From the NCBI GenBank assembly GCA_019120675.1, contig DWUQ01000105.1, positions 1 to 35,202 on the forward strand: DNA of 35,202 bases. The letters run 5' to 3'. Origin of the DNA: Candidatus Paenalcaligenes intestinipullorum. GTDB lineage: Bacteria; Pseudomonadota; Gammaproteobacteria; Burkholderiales; Burkholderiaceae_B. Position 1 is the first letter of the stretch. The number at the start of each line of letters is the position of its first letter. This document shows positions 15,815 through 25,880 of this stretch, in pieces. Position numbers and translations under genes: made by a program. The notes below the pieces were generated by a model, which made no database searches, was not told where the DNA came from, and saw only the letters and a program-made list of their open reading frames with translations.

Positions 15815-16768
15815 TCACTCCGGCAAACGTGACACCGCACGTATTTTCAAACTGGCTGAGGCTAAAATCTTGACGCAGAGTTCATTAAACTCAATTCCGA
15901 CCGCTTTAGCCCCCATCGGTACTAACGAATGGCTGGTCATTCCGGGCGAGGTGTTGACCTCCAATAACCAAGGCTGATGCTGCACATCCAACATAAAATC
16001 TACACGCGCCCACCCTTCGCAGCCTACACTGCGATACGCTTCCACAGCCAAACGCTGTATCTCGCCTGTTAACGCTTCTGGTAACTCAGCTGGGCAATAG
16101 TACTGTGTGGCGTCACTGAGGTATTTATGCTCAAAGTCATAGTTGCCACCAGGTGCCACAATCTCGATGACTGGTAACGCATAGGCCTCTGGACCTGCCC
16201 CGAGCACCGGCACGGTTAACTCCCGCCCAGCAATAAACTGCTCGGCCAACACGTGCGCATCAAAACGTGAAGCCAATGCATAGGCATCATCGAGCTGGCC
16301 AAGGTGATCAATTTTACTAAAGCCTACCGTCGAGCCCTCATGAGGGGGCTTTAAAATAAAGGGCAAAGCAAGCCGTTGGCCGACACGAGCAAGGTCATCT
16401 TGGGAACGCAGCAACACAAAATCGGGCGTGGGCAAGCCTTGCTGTAGCCAGATCTGCTTGGTCATGGTTTTGTCCATGGCCAAACTAGAAGCCATCACCC
16501 CACTGCCTGTGTAAGGGATATTTAAAAGCTCCAAGGCGCCTTGCAGCGTACCATCTTCACCATAACGACCGTGTAATGCAATAAACACCCGATCAAAAGC
16601 TTGGGCGGCTAAGTCACTAAGACTGTGCTCACCCGTATCAAAAAGATGCGCATCAATACCAGACGCACGTAAGGCTTGGCAGACAGCCTGCCCCGACATT
16701 AAAGAGACCTCACGCTCTGCTGAGCGCCCACCGTAGAGCACCCCTACTTTACCAAAGTTCTGACTCAT
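15815..16768 (-). CDS. ddlB: D-alanine--D-alanine ligase
   Basis: Ddl makes the D-Ala-D-Ala dipeptide used by MurF. The 317-residue ATP-grasp protein shows GVLYGGRSAEREVS near the N-terminus, KPPHEGSTVGFSKI in the ATP-binding region, and the closing LEVNTSPGMTSHSLVP, which carries a Mg2+ ligand Asn. The ATG at 16768 overlaps the murC stop in an ATGA junction. It lies between murC and ftsQ with no murB in the cluster, the E. coli-like order. The symbol follows the ddlB position; whether a second ddl exists is unknown. Confidence 0.95.
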   Translation of the reverse strand: MSQNFGKVGVLYGGRSAEREVSLMSGQAVCQALRASGIDAHLFDTGEHSLSDLAAQAFDRVFIALHGRYGEDGTLQGALELLNIPYTGSGVMASSLAMDKTMTKQIWLQQGLPTPDFVLLRSQDDLARVGQRLALPFILKPPHEGSTVGFSKIDHLGQLDDAYALASRFDAHVLAEQFIAGRELTVPVLGAGPEAYALPVIEIVAPGGNYDFEHKYLSDATQYYCPAELPEALTGEIQRLAVEAYRSVGCEGWARVDFMLDVQHQPWLLEVNTSPGMTSHSLVPMGAKAVGIEFNELCVKILASASLKIRAVSRLPE

Positions 16769-18171
16769 GCCAACTCCTTTAAACGCGTTGGTACGCGACT
16801 AATACTGCCTGCACCCATTGTCAGCACCACATCGCCATCGCGTACAAAATCGAGAATGGCTTGGGGCATGTCTTCGATATTGGCGATGAATACGGGCTCA
16901 ACTCGGCCAGCAACTCGAATCGCACGGCTCAACGCACGGCCGTCGGCAGCAATAACGGGTGCCTCGCCTGCGGCATAAACCTCGCTCAGCAATACCGCAT
17001 CCGCGGCACTAAGAACTTGCACAAAATCCTCAAAGCAGTCTCGGGTTCGGGTATAACGATGGGGCTGAAAGGCCAATACAATGCGGCGATCGGGCCAAGC
17101 ACCTCGTGCCGCAGCTAAGGTTGCTGCCATTTCATTGGGATGATGGCCATAGTCATCCACTACGGTGAAGTACCCACCGCCATTTTTAGCGCTAACGGGT
17201 AGGTCACCAATTTGGGCAAAGCGTCTGCCTACTCCAGTAAACTGTTTGAGTGCACGGGCAATTGCCTCGTCAGAAACGCCTAACTCTGTTGCCACTGCAA
17301 TCGCTGCCAAGGCATTCAGTACATTATGCTTACCAGGTAGATTCAGTACGACCGACAAAATAGGCAGCTCACCCACGCTGCTAGTACGGGTCACATCAAA
17401 ATGCATTTGCGTGCCCACACTGCGTAAGTTGATCGCACGCACTTGGGCAGGTTGATCAATGCCATAGGTGGTGACGGGACGCGATACAAATGGAATGACC
17501 TCTCGGACATTTGGATCATCCATACAAAGAATGGCACTGCCGTAAAAAGGCAACTTTTGGGTGAACTCAATAAATGCGGTTTTTAGCTGGGCCACATCAT
17601 GGCCATAGGTGTCCATATGGTCCACATCAATGTTCGTGATGATTGCCATGACGGGCAGCAAATGCAAGAAAGAAGCATCCGACTCATCCGCCTCCACCAC
17701 CATGTACTCGCCTTCACCAAGCTTAGCGTTTGCACCCGCTGAGTTTAAGCGCCCCCCAATGACGAAAGTCGGGTCCAAGTCCCCTGCGGCTAATACACTG
17801 GCCAAGAGGCTCGTAGTGGTGGTTTTGCCATGAGTACCCGCTACCGCGATGCCACGTCGCAGACGCATCAACTCGGCCAGCATCAAGGCTCGCGGTACGA
17901 CGGGAATACGTGCCGCACGAGCGGCCAACACCTCTGGGTTATCACCTGTAATCGCGGTAGATACAACGACTGCACTCATGCCTTGTACGTTTTCAGCCGC
18001 GTGACCAATCACGATCCGTGCGCCCAGCTCAGCCAAGCGCCGCGTAACGGTGCTTTCTTGCATATCGGAGCCACTAATGGCATAGCCAAGATTCAGCATG
18101 ACCTCGGCAATACCGCTCATGCCTGAGCCACCGATCCCTATAAAGTGTAAATGCTTAATGCGGTGTTTCAT
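16765..18171 (-). CDS. murC: UDP-N-acetylmuramate--L-alanine ligase
   Basis: MurC adds L-Ala to UDP-MurNAc, the first peptide step of peptidoglycan synthesis. With the start at 18171 (MKHRIKHLHFIGIGGSGMSG) it has 468 residues. The first dinucleotide-like motif GIGGSGMSGIAE is near the N-terminus. The Mur ligase P-loop GTHGKTTTT is near 112. DDYGHHPNEMAATL is a MurC-specific substrate motif. The ATG overlaps the murG TGA in an ATGA. The in-frame codon upstream at 18201 lies inside murG and is not used. Confidence 0.97.
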   Translation of the reverse strand: MKHRIKHLHFIGIGGSGMSGIAEVMLNLGYAISGSDMQESTVTRRLAELGARIVIGHAAENVQGMSAVVVSTAITGDNPEVLAARAARIPVVPRALMLAELMRLRRGIAVAGTHGKTTTTSLLASVLAAGDLDPTFVIGGRLNSAGANAKLGEGEYMVVEADESDASFLHLLPVMAIITNIDVDHMDTYGHDVAQLKTAFIEFTQKLPFYGSAILCMDDPNVREVIPFVSRPVTTYGIDQPAQVRAINLRSVGTQMHFDVTRTSSVGELPILSVVLNLPGKHNVLNALAAIAVATELGVSDEAIARALKQFTGVGRRFAQIGDLPVSAKNGGGYFTVVDDYGHHPNEMAATLAAARGAWPDRRIVLAFQPHRYTRTRDCFEDFVQVLSAADAVLLSEVYAAGEAPVIAADGRALSRAIRVAGRVEPVFIANIEDMPQAILDFVRDGDVVLTMGAGSISRVPTRLKELA

Positions 18172-19241
18172 CCCGCTCTCCTCTGAGCCAACTGTGTACA
18201 CACGTCAGCAATTTTTTCGGTAGCTTGCAACTGGGCGTGCTCTTGAGCGTGCGCCCCCACTTGAGCCAGTTCGCCTCGATTCCGCTCAACGAGCCAACGC
18301 GCTAACCACTCGGGGCTAAGGTCGTCTTGTTTTTGTAACCAGCCCGCTGCGCAATGCGTTAGGTAATTCGCGTTCGCGGTCTGATGGTCATCAATGGCAT
18401 GGGGTAACGGCACAAATAAAGCGGGCACACCGGCAGCCGCTATCTCGGCTACGGTCATCGCCCCTGCTCGGCAAATAACCAAATCGGCATCGCCCATCGC
18501 AGCCGCCATATCGTCAATAAACGCCGGGCATTCGGCCGCAACGCCTAACTCGCGATACTGCTTGCGCACGGCTTCGGCGTGCTGCGTACCCGCTTGGTGG
18601 ATAATATAGGGCCGCTGCGCAACCGGTATCTGCGAAACAGCACGAGGCACAACTCGATTAAGTGGTGCCGCCCCAAGGCTACCGCCCACCACTAATACGC
18701 GTAGTGGACCACTACGGGCAGCAAAACGTTGTGCTGGACTTGGTAAGTGCTTGAAGCTCTCTCGCACAGGGTTCCCCACCACCACGGCACTCCGTAATGC
18801 ACCAGGAAAACCGACAAGACTGCGTTTCGCCAATTTGGCTAACCAGCGATTAGCGGTACCAACCACTGCATTTTGTTCGTGCACCACTAACGGTATTCGT
18901 GCCAACCACGCCGCCACGCCTCCTGGGAAAGCCACATAGCCGCCCATGCCTAAGACCACATCCGGCTGAATGCGCTTTAGGCTGCGTCGCGCAGAGCAAA
19001 TGGCACGTGTTAGCGTAAAAGGCAATTTTAGTAGCGTAGTCAAGCCTTTGCCTCGTACACCAGCAAAACGTAACGGCTCCAAAGGAATATGCTGTGGTGG
19101 GACTAACCGCCCTTCCATACGCTCAGGATGGCCCAGCCACACGACGTTCCAGCCTCGTTGTTGCATGGTTTTGGCCACCGCAAGGCCCGGCATAATATGA
19201 CCGCCCGTACCGCCTGCCATGATTAACAGTGTTTTACTCAT
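18168..19241 (-). CDS. murG: UDP-GlcNAc:undecaprenyl-PP-MurNAc-pentapeptide GlcNAc transferase
   Basis: MurG turns lipid I into lipid II on the inner face of the membrane. The 357-residue GT-B protein has the glycine-rich loop MAGGTGGHIMPGLAVA at the N-terminus and a second one in VLVVGGSLGAAPLNRVV. The UDP-GlcNAc-binding ICRAGAMTVAEIAAAGVPAL is in the C-terminal half. Both of its ends are four-base ATGA overlaps, with ftsW upstream and murC downstream. In Bordetella, MurG has been described as a scaffold for the Mur ligases including the MurE-MurF fusion, so its presence here fits. Confidence 0.97.
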   Translation of the reverse strand: MSKTLLIMAGGTGGHIMPGLAVAKTMQQRGWNVVWLGHPERMEGRLVPPQHIPLEPLRFAGVRGKGLTTLLKLPFTLTRAICSARRSLKRIQPDVVLGMGGYVAFPGGVAAWLARIPLVVHEQNAVVGTANRWLAKLAKRSLVGFPGALRSAVVVGNPVRESFKHLPSPAQRFAARSGPLRVLVVGGSLGAAPLNRVVPRAVSQIPVAQRPYIIHQAGTQHAEAVRKQYRELGVAAECPAFIDDMAAAMGDADLVICRAGAMTVAEIAAAGVPALFVPLPHAIDDHQTANANYLTHCAAGWLQKQDDLSPEWLARWLVERNRGELAQVGAHAQEHAQLQATEKIADVCTQLAQRRAG

Positions 19242-20431
19242 ACGCGCCGGCCCACCATCATGCTTCGGTTTTCAAAATCCACGCGCAACAGCATGGCAAA
19301 AGCCGCTAAATTCATGACCACACCTGTCCCACCGTAGCTTACCAATGGCAACGTCAGGCCTTTGGTCGGCAATAAGCCAAAACACACTCCAATATTGATA
19401 AAGGTTTGAATGGCAAACCAAATGCCCACACCATGGGCCACGAGTGCGCTAAAAAGACGCTCATTAGCAATGGCTTGATGAGCAATCTGAAACGCCCGAT
19501 GCACCACAAACACAAAAGCCAGTATTAACAAGGCCACCCCAAAAAAGCCCAGCTCTTCACCAATGACCGCAACGATAAAGTCGGTGTGCGCTTCAGGCAA
19601 ATAATGCAGCTTTTCAACGCTGGAGCCGATGCCAACACCAAACCACTCTCCTCGTCCTAAGGCAATCAAAGAGTGGGACAACTGGTAAGCGCTTCCATAG
19701 GCGTTGTCTGGATTCCATGGGTCCAAATACACCAAGAAACGTTGTACCCGCCAAGGTGACACCCAGACCATCATTAAAAATAATGCGCACATCAGCACAA
19801 TTAGGCCGGTAATGTACTTTTTATTCATGCCACCGATAAACAACAAACCAATCGCAATGGCCACGATGACGATCACCGCGCCCAAATCAGGCTCCATAAT
19901 GATTAATCCAGCCACCACCCCCAAACTCAGCACAATAGGGGCTAAGCCTCGTAAAAACGTGCCCATATAAGCCTGCTTGCGCTCGATGTAATACGCCACA
20001 AACAAAATCATCGCCACCTTCATGAGCTCAGAAGGCTGGAAATTAATGGGTCCTAGCGGCAACCAGCGACGCGCCCCATTCACCGTACGCCCAACACCTG
20101 GAATCAGCACCAACAACAACAAAAGCAAGCTAATAATAAATATTGGCAAGGCCAGTTTGCGCCAGACTTGCATGGGCACGCTGGCTACAAACAACGCGCC
20201 CACCAGCCCTATCGTGACAAAAGCCGTATGACGAATGACAAAATAATAACGGCCATAATTGGCATAACGCGGGCCATCCGCTAACGCAATGGAGGCCGAG
20301 TACACCATCAACAACCCAAAGCCCACTAAAGCAATACCGACTAATAAAAGCTTTGCGTCAAGCGTAGGCGCTGCCGTACGTGAGGTCGGCTGGCTTTTGA
20401 ATAAAGCGCTGAAATCACCCAACATACTCAT
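19238..20431 (-). CDS. ftsW: FtsW, SEDS-family septal peptidoglycan glycosyltransferase
   Basis: FtsW polymerises lipid II at the septum together with FtsI. From the ATG at 20431 (MSMLGDFSALF, 397 residues) the protein has about ten hydrophobic membrane segments. FSxSxGMVYSA-type residues appear as GLLMVYSASIALADG in the first. GVGRTVNGARRWLPLGPINFQPSELMK is the conserved SEDS loop, and LPLVSYGGTGVVMNLAAFA near the C-terminus is the FtsW/RodA signature. GGAGGTGGT precedes the ATG, which forms an ATGA overlap with the murD stop. The upstream codon at 20482 is inside murD and has no such support. Confidence 0.96.
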   Translation of the reverse strand: MSMLGDFSALFKSQPTSRTAAPTLDAKLLLVGIALVGFGLLMVYSASIALADGPRYANYGRYYFVIRHTAFVTIGLVGALFVASVPMQVWRKLALPIFIISLLLLLLVLIPGVGRTVNGARRWLPLGPINFQPSELMKVAMILFVAYYIERKQAYMGTFLRGLAPIVLSLGVVAGLIIMEPDLGAVIVIVAIAIGLLFIGGMNKKYITGLIVLMCALFLMMVWVSPWRVQRFLVYLDPWNPDNAYGSAYQLSHSLIALGRGEWFGVGIGSSVEKLHYLPEAHTDFIVAVIGEELGFFGVALLILAFVFVVHRAFQIAHQAIANERLFSALVAHGVGIWFAIQTFINIGVCFGLLPTKGLTLPLVSYGGTGVVMNLAAFAMLLRVDFENRSMMVGRRV

Positions 20432-21924
20432 ACCACCTCCCCTGCTTGCAGCGCCAAGGCTTCCACGCACTGCGCAAAGCACTGACCGCGCTCTTGGTAG
20501 TTGGCAAACATATCGAGGCTCGCGCAGGCTGGAGACAGCAGCACCACATCCCCTGCTTGCGCAAGCTCGGCCGCCTGAGTGACGGCCTCAGTTAACGTCG
20601 CCACCTTTACTACTGGAAAGTCCGCAGCGTTTAGCACTTGCTGAATGCGTGCCGCATCTTGACCGAGCACGACAACGCCTCGCACGGACGTTTTATTTAG
20701 TGCTTCGGCAAGAGGCATGAAGTCTTGGCCTTTACCTACACCGCCTGCAATGAGCACCACAGGTTGCTGGAGACCAGTCAATGCCGCAACAGTGGCCCCG
20801 ACATTGGTGCCCTTGCTGTCATTGATATACCCCACGCCTTGACAGCTACGCAGCCACTGCATCCGATGAGGCTCGCCCTCGTAAGTACTGAGTGCCGACA
20901 GCAGCGCATCCCAATCCGCGCAGACACTGTGCGCGAGCGCCAAGGCGGCTAAGGCGTTACTTAAATTATGCTGACCGTGCAGACGCAGACTGCTGACTTC
21001 TAATAAATTGTCTATTTGATGCGCCGGTTGACGTTGAGCTTCAGCATGCAGCGACTCTGCCAAGGCATACGCCAAAAACTGTAAGGGGCCGACGCCCTGT
21101 AACCCCATATCACCACCCAGGAGCGGTGTATTCAAGCCAAAGCTACGTACGTTGGATGAGGTAAAGTCTGCTACCAACGCCGCTCTATTCGAATCGTCAC
21201 GATTCACCACCCAAGTTTGCGCGCTCGTGTAAATACGCGCTTTATCAGCTTGGTAGGCTTCCATGGAGCCGTGCCAGTCGCTGTGATCTTGAGACAGATT
21301 CAGCACCGTCGCCGCATGAAACTCTAAGGATCGCAACCAGTGCAATTGAAAGCTTGAAAGCTCCAGCACCCACACCTGAGGCAAGCTACCCGCTTGCATA
21401 CGCTGCGCTAACACACTAAGCGTGGCGGGACTGATGTTCCCTGCGACCACCACATCCCTATCACAAGCGTTCAGCATATGACGAGTCAGCTGGGTGACAG
21501 TGGTCTTGCCATTAGTGCCAGTAATGCCGATAACCTTAGGCGTATACCCTTGGCCCGCCAGGTCCCTCAACGCCAAGGCAAACAGCTCGACCTCATTCAT
21601 AACCTGAATGGACTGAGTATGCGCCAAGGCCAACAACTCACGTATCCCTGCCTGCAAGGGGGACAAACCAGGGCTGATTACAATGCGGACGACCTGCTCC
21701 AATACCTCAGGCTGCAACGCGGCATCGCCCTCAACCAGCTCAATCCGATCTGGAAAGCGTTGTTTTAGATTATGGCTGGCAGCTAAACCCACGCGGGTAT
21801 CGGCTAGACGTAACTCCCCTGCTCCCTGCTGTAGGCACCACTGTGCCGCAGCCACGCCAGTTTCTCCCATTCCCAGAATGAGAGTTTTGCCGGTAAGGGA
21901 TAAGGAGGGAAAGTGATAATTCAT
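20428..21924 (-). CDS. murD: UDP-N-acetylmuramoyl-L-alanine--D-glutamate ligase
   Basis: MurD adds D-Glu to UDP-MurNAc-L-Ala. The start at 21924 (MNYHFPSLSLTGKTLILGMG) gives 498 residues. It overlaps the mraY stop in TGATG, with AAGGAGG-type purines not obvious, so coupled re-initiation is likely. The P-loop ITGTNGKTT is at about 134-142. DDSNRAAL, HRMQW and INDSKGTNVGATVAAL are MurD motifs in the central and C-terminal domains. It is somewhat longer than E. coli MurD, with extra residues around 300-340 (FLAYALAESLHAEAQRQPAH). Confidence 0.96.
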   Translation of the reverse strand: MNYHFPSLSLTGKTLILGMGETGVAAAQWCLQQGAGELRLADTRVGLAASHNLKQRFPDRIELVEGDAALQPEVLEQVVRIVISPGLSPLQAGIRELLALAHTQSIQVMNEVELFALALRDLAGQGYTPKVIGITGTNGKTTVTQLTRHMLNACDRDVVVAGNISPATLSVLAQRMQAGSLPQVWVLELSSFQLHWLRSLEFHAATVLNLSQDHSDWHGSMEAYQADKARIYTSAQTWVVNRDDSNRAALVADFTSSNVRSFGLNTPLLGGDMGLQGVGPLQFLAYALAESLHAEAQRQPAHQIDNLLEVSSLRLHGQHNLSNALAALALAHSVCADWDALLSALSTYEGEPHRMQWLRSCQGVGYINDSKGTNVGATVAALTGLQQPVVLIAGGVGKGQDFMPLAEALNKTSVRGVVVLGQDAARIQQVLNAADFPVVKVATLTEAVTQAAELAQAGDVVLLSPACASLDMFANYQERGQCFAQCVEALALQAGEVV

Positions 21925-23096
21925 CAACGTAATTTCAAAGTAGCTAAGCCCAGCAACACAAGCATCATGGTGATGATCCAAAAACGGACCACCACCTGCG
22001 TTTCTTTCCAACCACTGACTTCAAAATGGTGATGCAACGGGGCCATCTTAAAAATCCGCCGTCCCTCACCATATTTGCGTTTGGTATAGCGAAACCACGT
22101 CACTTGCATCATCACTGACAAGGTTTCTACAACAAAGACCCCGCCCATAATAAAAAACACAATTTCTTGCCGAACAATCACGGCAATCGTGCCCAACGCG
22201 CCACCCAAGGCTAAAGCACCCACATCGCCCATAAACACCTGAGCCGGGTAGGTGTTAAACCACAAAAAGGCAAGCCCTGCCCCTGCGATAGCGGCACAAA
22301 TCACCATGAGTTCGGAAGCACCCGAAATATAGGGAAATAATAAATATTTAGAGTAGTCGACACGCCCAACCACATAAGCAAAGATCCCCAGCGCGCTCCC
22401 AACCATGACTGTTGGCATAATGGCTAAACCATCGAGGCCATCCGTGAGATTGACCGCATTGCTGGAACCAACAATCACAAACCACGTCAACGCCACAAAA
22501 CCAAACACCCCTAAGGGATAACTAATGCTTTTAAAAAACGGGACGATCAAATCCGCGTTGGTGGGCAAGGACATGGTAAAGCCGCTCATCACCCAATCGC
22601 GGAACAGCGGCCACAGCTCGGCAGAGTCTGGTGCAGACACGGCAAAGGCCAAATAAACCGCAGCCACCATACCAATAATGCTTTGCCAGAAAAACTTTTG
22701 TCGTGAGGACATGCCTTCGGGGTCACGATGCACGACTTTTTTGTAATCGTCCGCCCAGCCAATCCAGCCAAAGCCAAACGTGACCAATAAGACCACCCAA
22801 ACAAAACGATTCGTCCAATCTGCCCACAACAACGTACTGACCGCAATTGAGATTAGAATCAGCACACCACCCATGGTGGGGGTGCCATTTTTCTGGATAT
22901 GGGATTCTGGGCCATAACTGCGCACCGCTTGGCCAATTTTCATTTCGGTTAAGCGACGGATGACTCGTGGACCGCACCAAAGACCTATGATTAACGAGGT
23001 CGCGCAGGCCAATAACGCACGCAAGGTAATGTATTCAAATACCGCAAAGGCGCGAATATGAGAATCCGCTAAAAATCGCGCCAACTCAAGCAACAT
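21924..23096 (-). CDS. mraY: Phospho-N-acetylmuramoyl-pentapeptide transferase
   Basis: MraY moves phospho-MurNAc-pentapeptide onto undecaprenyl phosphate, giving lipid I in the inner membrane. From the ATG at 23096 (MLLELARFLADSHIRAFAVF) it has 390 residues and about ten membrane segments. Active-site blocks are GTPTMGGVLI, GWADDYKKVVHRDPEGMSSRQK with the DD pair, VNLTDGLDGLAI, and MGDVGALALGGALG. MAPLHHHFEVSGWKE is the conserved cytoplasmic HHH loop. The start lies 11 bp inside the end of murEF, so the two are coupled. The codon at 23162 is deeper inside murEF and gives a non-family N-terminus. Confidence 0.97.
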   Translation of the reverse strand: MLLELARFLADSHIRAFAVFEYITLRALLACATSLIIGLWCGPRVIRRLTEMKIGQAVRSYGPESHIQKNGTPTMGGVLILISIAVSTLLWADWTNRFVWVVLLVTFGFGWIGWADDYKKVVHRDPEGMSSRQKFFWQSIIGMVAAVYLAFAVSAPDSAELWPLFRDWVMSGFTMSLPTNADLIVPFFKSISYPLGVFGFVALTWFVIVGSSNAVNLTDGLDGLAIMPTVMVGSALGIFAYVVGRVDYSKYLLFPYISGASELMVICAAIAGAGLAFLWFNTYPAQVFMGDVGALALGGALGTIAVIVRQEIVFFIMGGVFVVETLSVMMQVTWFRYTKRKYGEGRRIFKMAPLHHHFEVSGWKETQVVVRFWIITMMLVLLGLATLKLR

Positions 23097-25878
23097 GGGA
23101 AGCCCCGTCCTTATCTGAAAAATGCTGCTCAAGCGCAGTAACCACCCGATCCATACGCGCACTGCGTGAGCCTTTGATCAGCACATGAGCCGGCATTAAA
23201 GCGATAAGCTCCTCAACCAAGCTTTCTAGGCTTTCAACGACTTGCGCCGCTTCACCATACGCTTGGGCGGCATATTTTGCATCATTTCCTAAAACTAATA
23301 AATGGCCAATGCCTTGGTCGCGTGCATAATTTCCAACTTCAGCATGCACCGCTTGGCTCTGCACCCCGACTTCACTCATATCGCCTAATACGAGGACACG
23401 CTCGCCTTCAAGCTGAGCCAACACATCAATAGCAGCCCGTACTGAATCGGGATTCGCGTTGTAGCTGTCGTCGATGAGCTGAAAGCCTGGCACGACAGTT
23501 TTGGGCTGCATCCGCCCCTGCACGGGCTTGAAGGATTGTAGACCTTCGATTATTGCAGGCAATTCGATACCAATCGCCCACGCGCAAGCGCTCGCTGCTA
23601 ACGCATTGCGTAGATTATGGACACCAGGAGCGGGCAATTTAACCTTGGCTTGCTCAGAATGAATGGTCAGGGTAAAGCCTGTGGATTCGGCGCCAGCATG
23701 AATGGTGGTTGCACTGACCTCCGCACCCTCAGCAAACCCAAAACGCACGACCGACCGCTCACCGGCGTACTCTTGCCACAAGGCCGTATACGGCTCATCA
23801 TTCGGAAAAACCGCTACGCCCTGGTCAGCAAGACCGCGAATGACCTCACCGTTTTCTTGAGCAACGGCTTCCACCGTATGCAAAAACTCTTGGTGCTCAC
23901 GTTGTGCATTATTGACTAAAGCCACAGTGGGTTGGGCAATGGCGGTTAACACTGCAATCTCGCCTGGGTGATTCATCCCCAACTCAAATACGGCAGCCTG
24001 ATGCTCGGTGCGCAAACGCAGCACCGATAGCGGCACGCCTAAGTCGTTGTTCAAATTGCCGACTGTTGCCACCGTATGGCCTTGACCAAACTGAGCACGG
24101 AAAATGCTGGCGACCATTTCTTTGGTGGTCGTTTTGCCATTGCTGCCGCAAATTGCCACCACAGGGATGGAAAAACGTTGCCGCCAAACGGTAGCAATCG
24201 TAATTAATGCTTGGCGGGTATCGCCCAATACAAACTGAGGCAGATTTACTTCAGGGTGTGGCTCGCTAACGATCGCGGCACACGCCCCTTTTTCACGCGC
24301 TAAAGCCAAATAAGCATGCCCATCAAAGCGCTCACCATTTAAGGCGACAAATAAATCATTAGGCTGTAGCGTCCGCGTGTCGGTGGATAGGTTCACTCCT
24401 CGCAACCAGCTCAGCGCAAAGCTACCCCACTGACGGTCATCAAACGCAAAGCGTTCCCCCTTGATCTCTTGGTACGTTTCGTGCCCTTTACCCGCGATTA
24501 AAATCAAATCGGCGGGCTCGGCTTGCCAAATGGTTTCTAAAATCGCTTTGGCGCGATCGGGCTGCACGCGTGTGTGGGCGGCGTTGGAGTCGATGCCGTC
24601 GAGGATTTGTTTCAGAATATCGTCGGGATCCTCGGAGCGTGGGTTGTCGTTGGTCAGCACCACCTCATCGGCTAATGCTGCCGCAATGCCACCCATTATT
24701 GGACGCTTAGCGCGATCCCGATCGCCACCACACCCAAAAATACACTTTAGTTTGCCACCACGAATTGTGGCCACGCCTCGCAAAGCATGCAAAGCGCGCT
24801 CAAGCGCATCAGGGCTATGGGCATAGTCCACCACCACCAAAGGGGCGGGGGCATTTTTAGCAATGGCCGCCACCGCGTTAACAATCTCTAGACGGCCTGC
24901 GACGGGGCCTAAGGTCGCCATGAGGCGGGCAATTTTAGAGACCGGCCAACCTAATTCGGTCAAAATCCCTGAAACCAATAACAAGTTCGCTACATTGTGC
25001 TCACCCAGTAAGTGAGTCAAAATTTGCGCTTGACCATGAGCGGTTTGCAACGTGAAAACCTGGCCGTCTGCGCCGTGATGGACATCACTGGCCACCACAT
25101 CGGCCGACGTATCTTGTAAAGAATACGATACTTTTTTGGCGTGCAAAGGCTGTGACAAGAGTTCGCGTCCAAACGCATCGTCCGCATTGATAACAGCCGT
25201 TTGCAAACCGGGCCAATGAAACAAACGGTTTTTGGCGGCTTGGTAGTTTTCGAGCGTCTCGTGATAATCCAAGTGATCATGCGACAAATTCGTGAACGCT
25301 GCGATGGCAATGTTGACACCATCTAAACGCCCTTGCTCAATTCCAATCGAAGACGCTTCCAAAGCGACCAAATTAGCCCCCGCTGCGCGCAAACGCGCCA
25401 AGCTTCGGTGCATGGTCAGCACATCTGGCGTCGTCAACGCCCCACCGAGGTTGGTGCCATCCGGTAAGGTCACCCCCAAGGTGCCAATCGTGCCACACGG
25501 CACAGTCGAGTTATTCAGCGCACCGGCCAACCACTGCACACTTGAGGTTTTACCGTTGGTGCCGGTCACGGCCATAATGGTCATCGCCTCAGAAGGCCGT
25601 CCCCACCACTCATGAGCCACTTCCCCTAATAAGGCTTGCAAACCGACAACCTCGAGTACGGGCACAGATAGTGTACGCGGCTGCTGAAAGGCCTCCGTAA
25701 CCACGGCGACCGCGCCGTTTTCAATGGCGGCTTCGATAAAATCCCGTCCATCCCCTGCTACGCCGGGGCAAGCGACAAACACATCCCCTGCTGTCAACTG
25801 CCGAGAATCCAAACACAGCTGTGCCGTCTCGGGCACATGCTGACGCAACCACTCAATAATCTTTACTGCTGTGGACAT
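23086..25878 (-). CDS. murEF: MurE-MurF fusion: UDP-MurNAc-tripeptide synthetase and tripeptide--D-Ala-D-Ala ligase
   Basis: One 930-residue frame carries two Mur ligases. The MurE half (about 1-494) adds meso-diaminopimelate: P-loop TGTNGKTSS at 105-113, the DAP-specificity motif DNPR at 411-414, and GKGHETYQ at 463-470. The MurF half (about 496-930) adds D-Ala-D-Ala: STDTR at 498-502, FVALNGERFDGH, P-loop GSNGKTTT at 578-585, then GNLNNDLGVP and DDSYNANPDS. There is no stop or restart ATG between them. The usual MurF N-terminus of about 30 residues before TDTR is missing; the end of MurE takes its place. Such a fusion is established for Bordetella. It follows ftsI by 2 bp and overlaps mraY by 11 bp. 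Confidence 0.96.
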   Translation of the reverse strand: MSTAVKIIEWLRQHVPETAQLCLDSRQLTAGDVFVACPGVAGDGRDFIEAAIENGAVAVVTEAFQQPRTLSVPVLEVVGLQALLGEVAHEWWGRPSEAMTIMAVTGTNGKTSSVQWLAGALNNSTVPCGTIGTLGVTLPDGTNLGGALTTPDVLTMHRSLARLRAAGANLVALEASSIGIEQGRLDGVNIAIAAFTNLSHDHLDYHETLENYQAAKNRLFHWPGLQTAVINADDAFGRELLSQPLHAKKVSYSLQDTSADVVASDVHHGADGQVFTLQTAHGQAQILTHLLGEHNVANLLLVSGILTELGWPVSKIARLMATLGPVAGRLEIVNAVAAIAKNAPAPLVVVDYAHSPDALERALHALRGVATIRGGKLKCIFGCGGDRDRAKRPIMGGIAAALADEVVLTNDNPRSEDPDDILKQILDGIDSNAAHTRVQPDRAKAILETIWQAEPADLILIAGKGHETYQEIKGERFAFDDRQWGSFALSWLRGVNLSTDTRTLQPNDLFVALNGERFDGHAYLALAREKGACAAIVSEPHPEVNLPQFVLGDTRQALITIATVWRQRFSIPVVAICGSNGKTTTKEMVASIFRAQFGQGHTVATVGNLNNDLGVPLSVLRLRTEHQAAVFELGMNHPGEIAVLTAIAQPTVALVNNAQREHQEFLHTVEAVAQENGEVIRGLADQGVAVFPNDEPYTALWQEYAGERSVVRFGFAEGAEVSATTIHAGAESTGFTLTIHSEQAKVKLPAPGVHNLRNALAASACAWAIGIELPAIIEGLQSFKPVQGRMQPKTVVPGFQLIDDSYNANPDSVRAAIDVLAQLEGERVLVLGDMSEVGVQSQAVHAEVGNYARDQGIGHLLVLGNDAKYAAQAYGEAAQVVESLESLVEELIALMPAHVLIKGSRSARMDRVVTALEQHFSDKDGASHVA

Positions 25879-25880
25879 TC

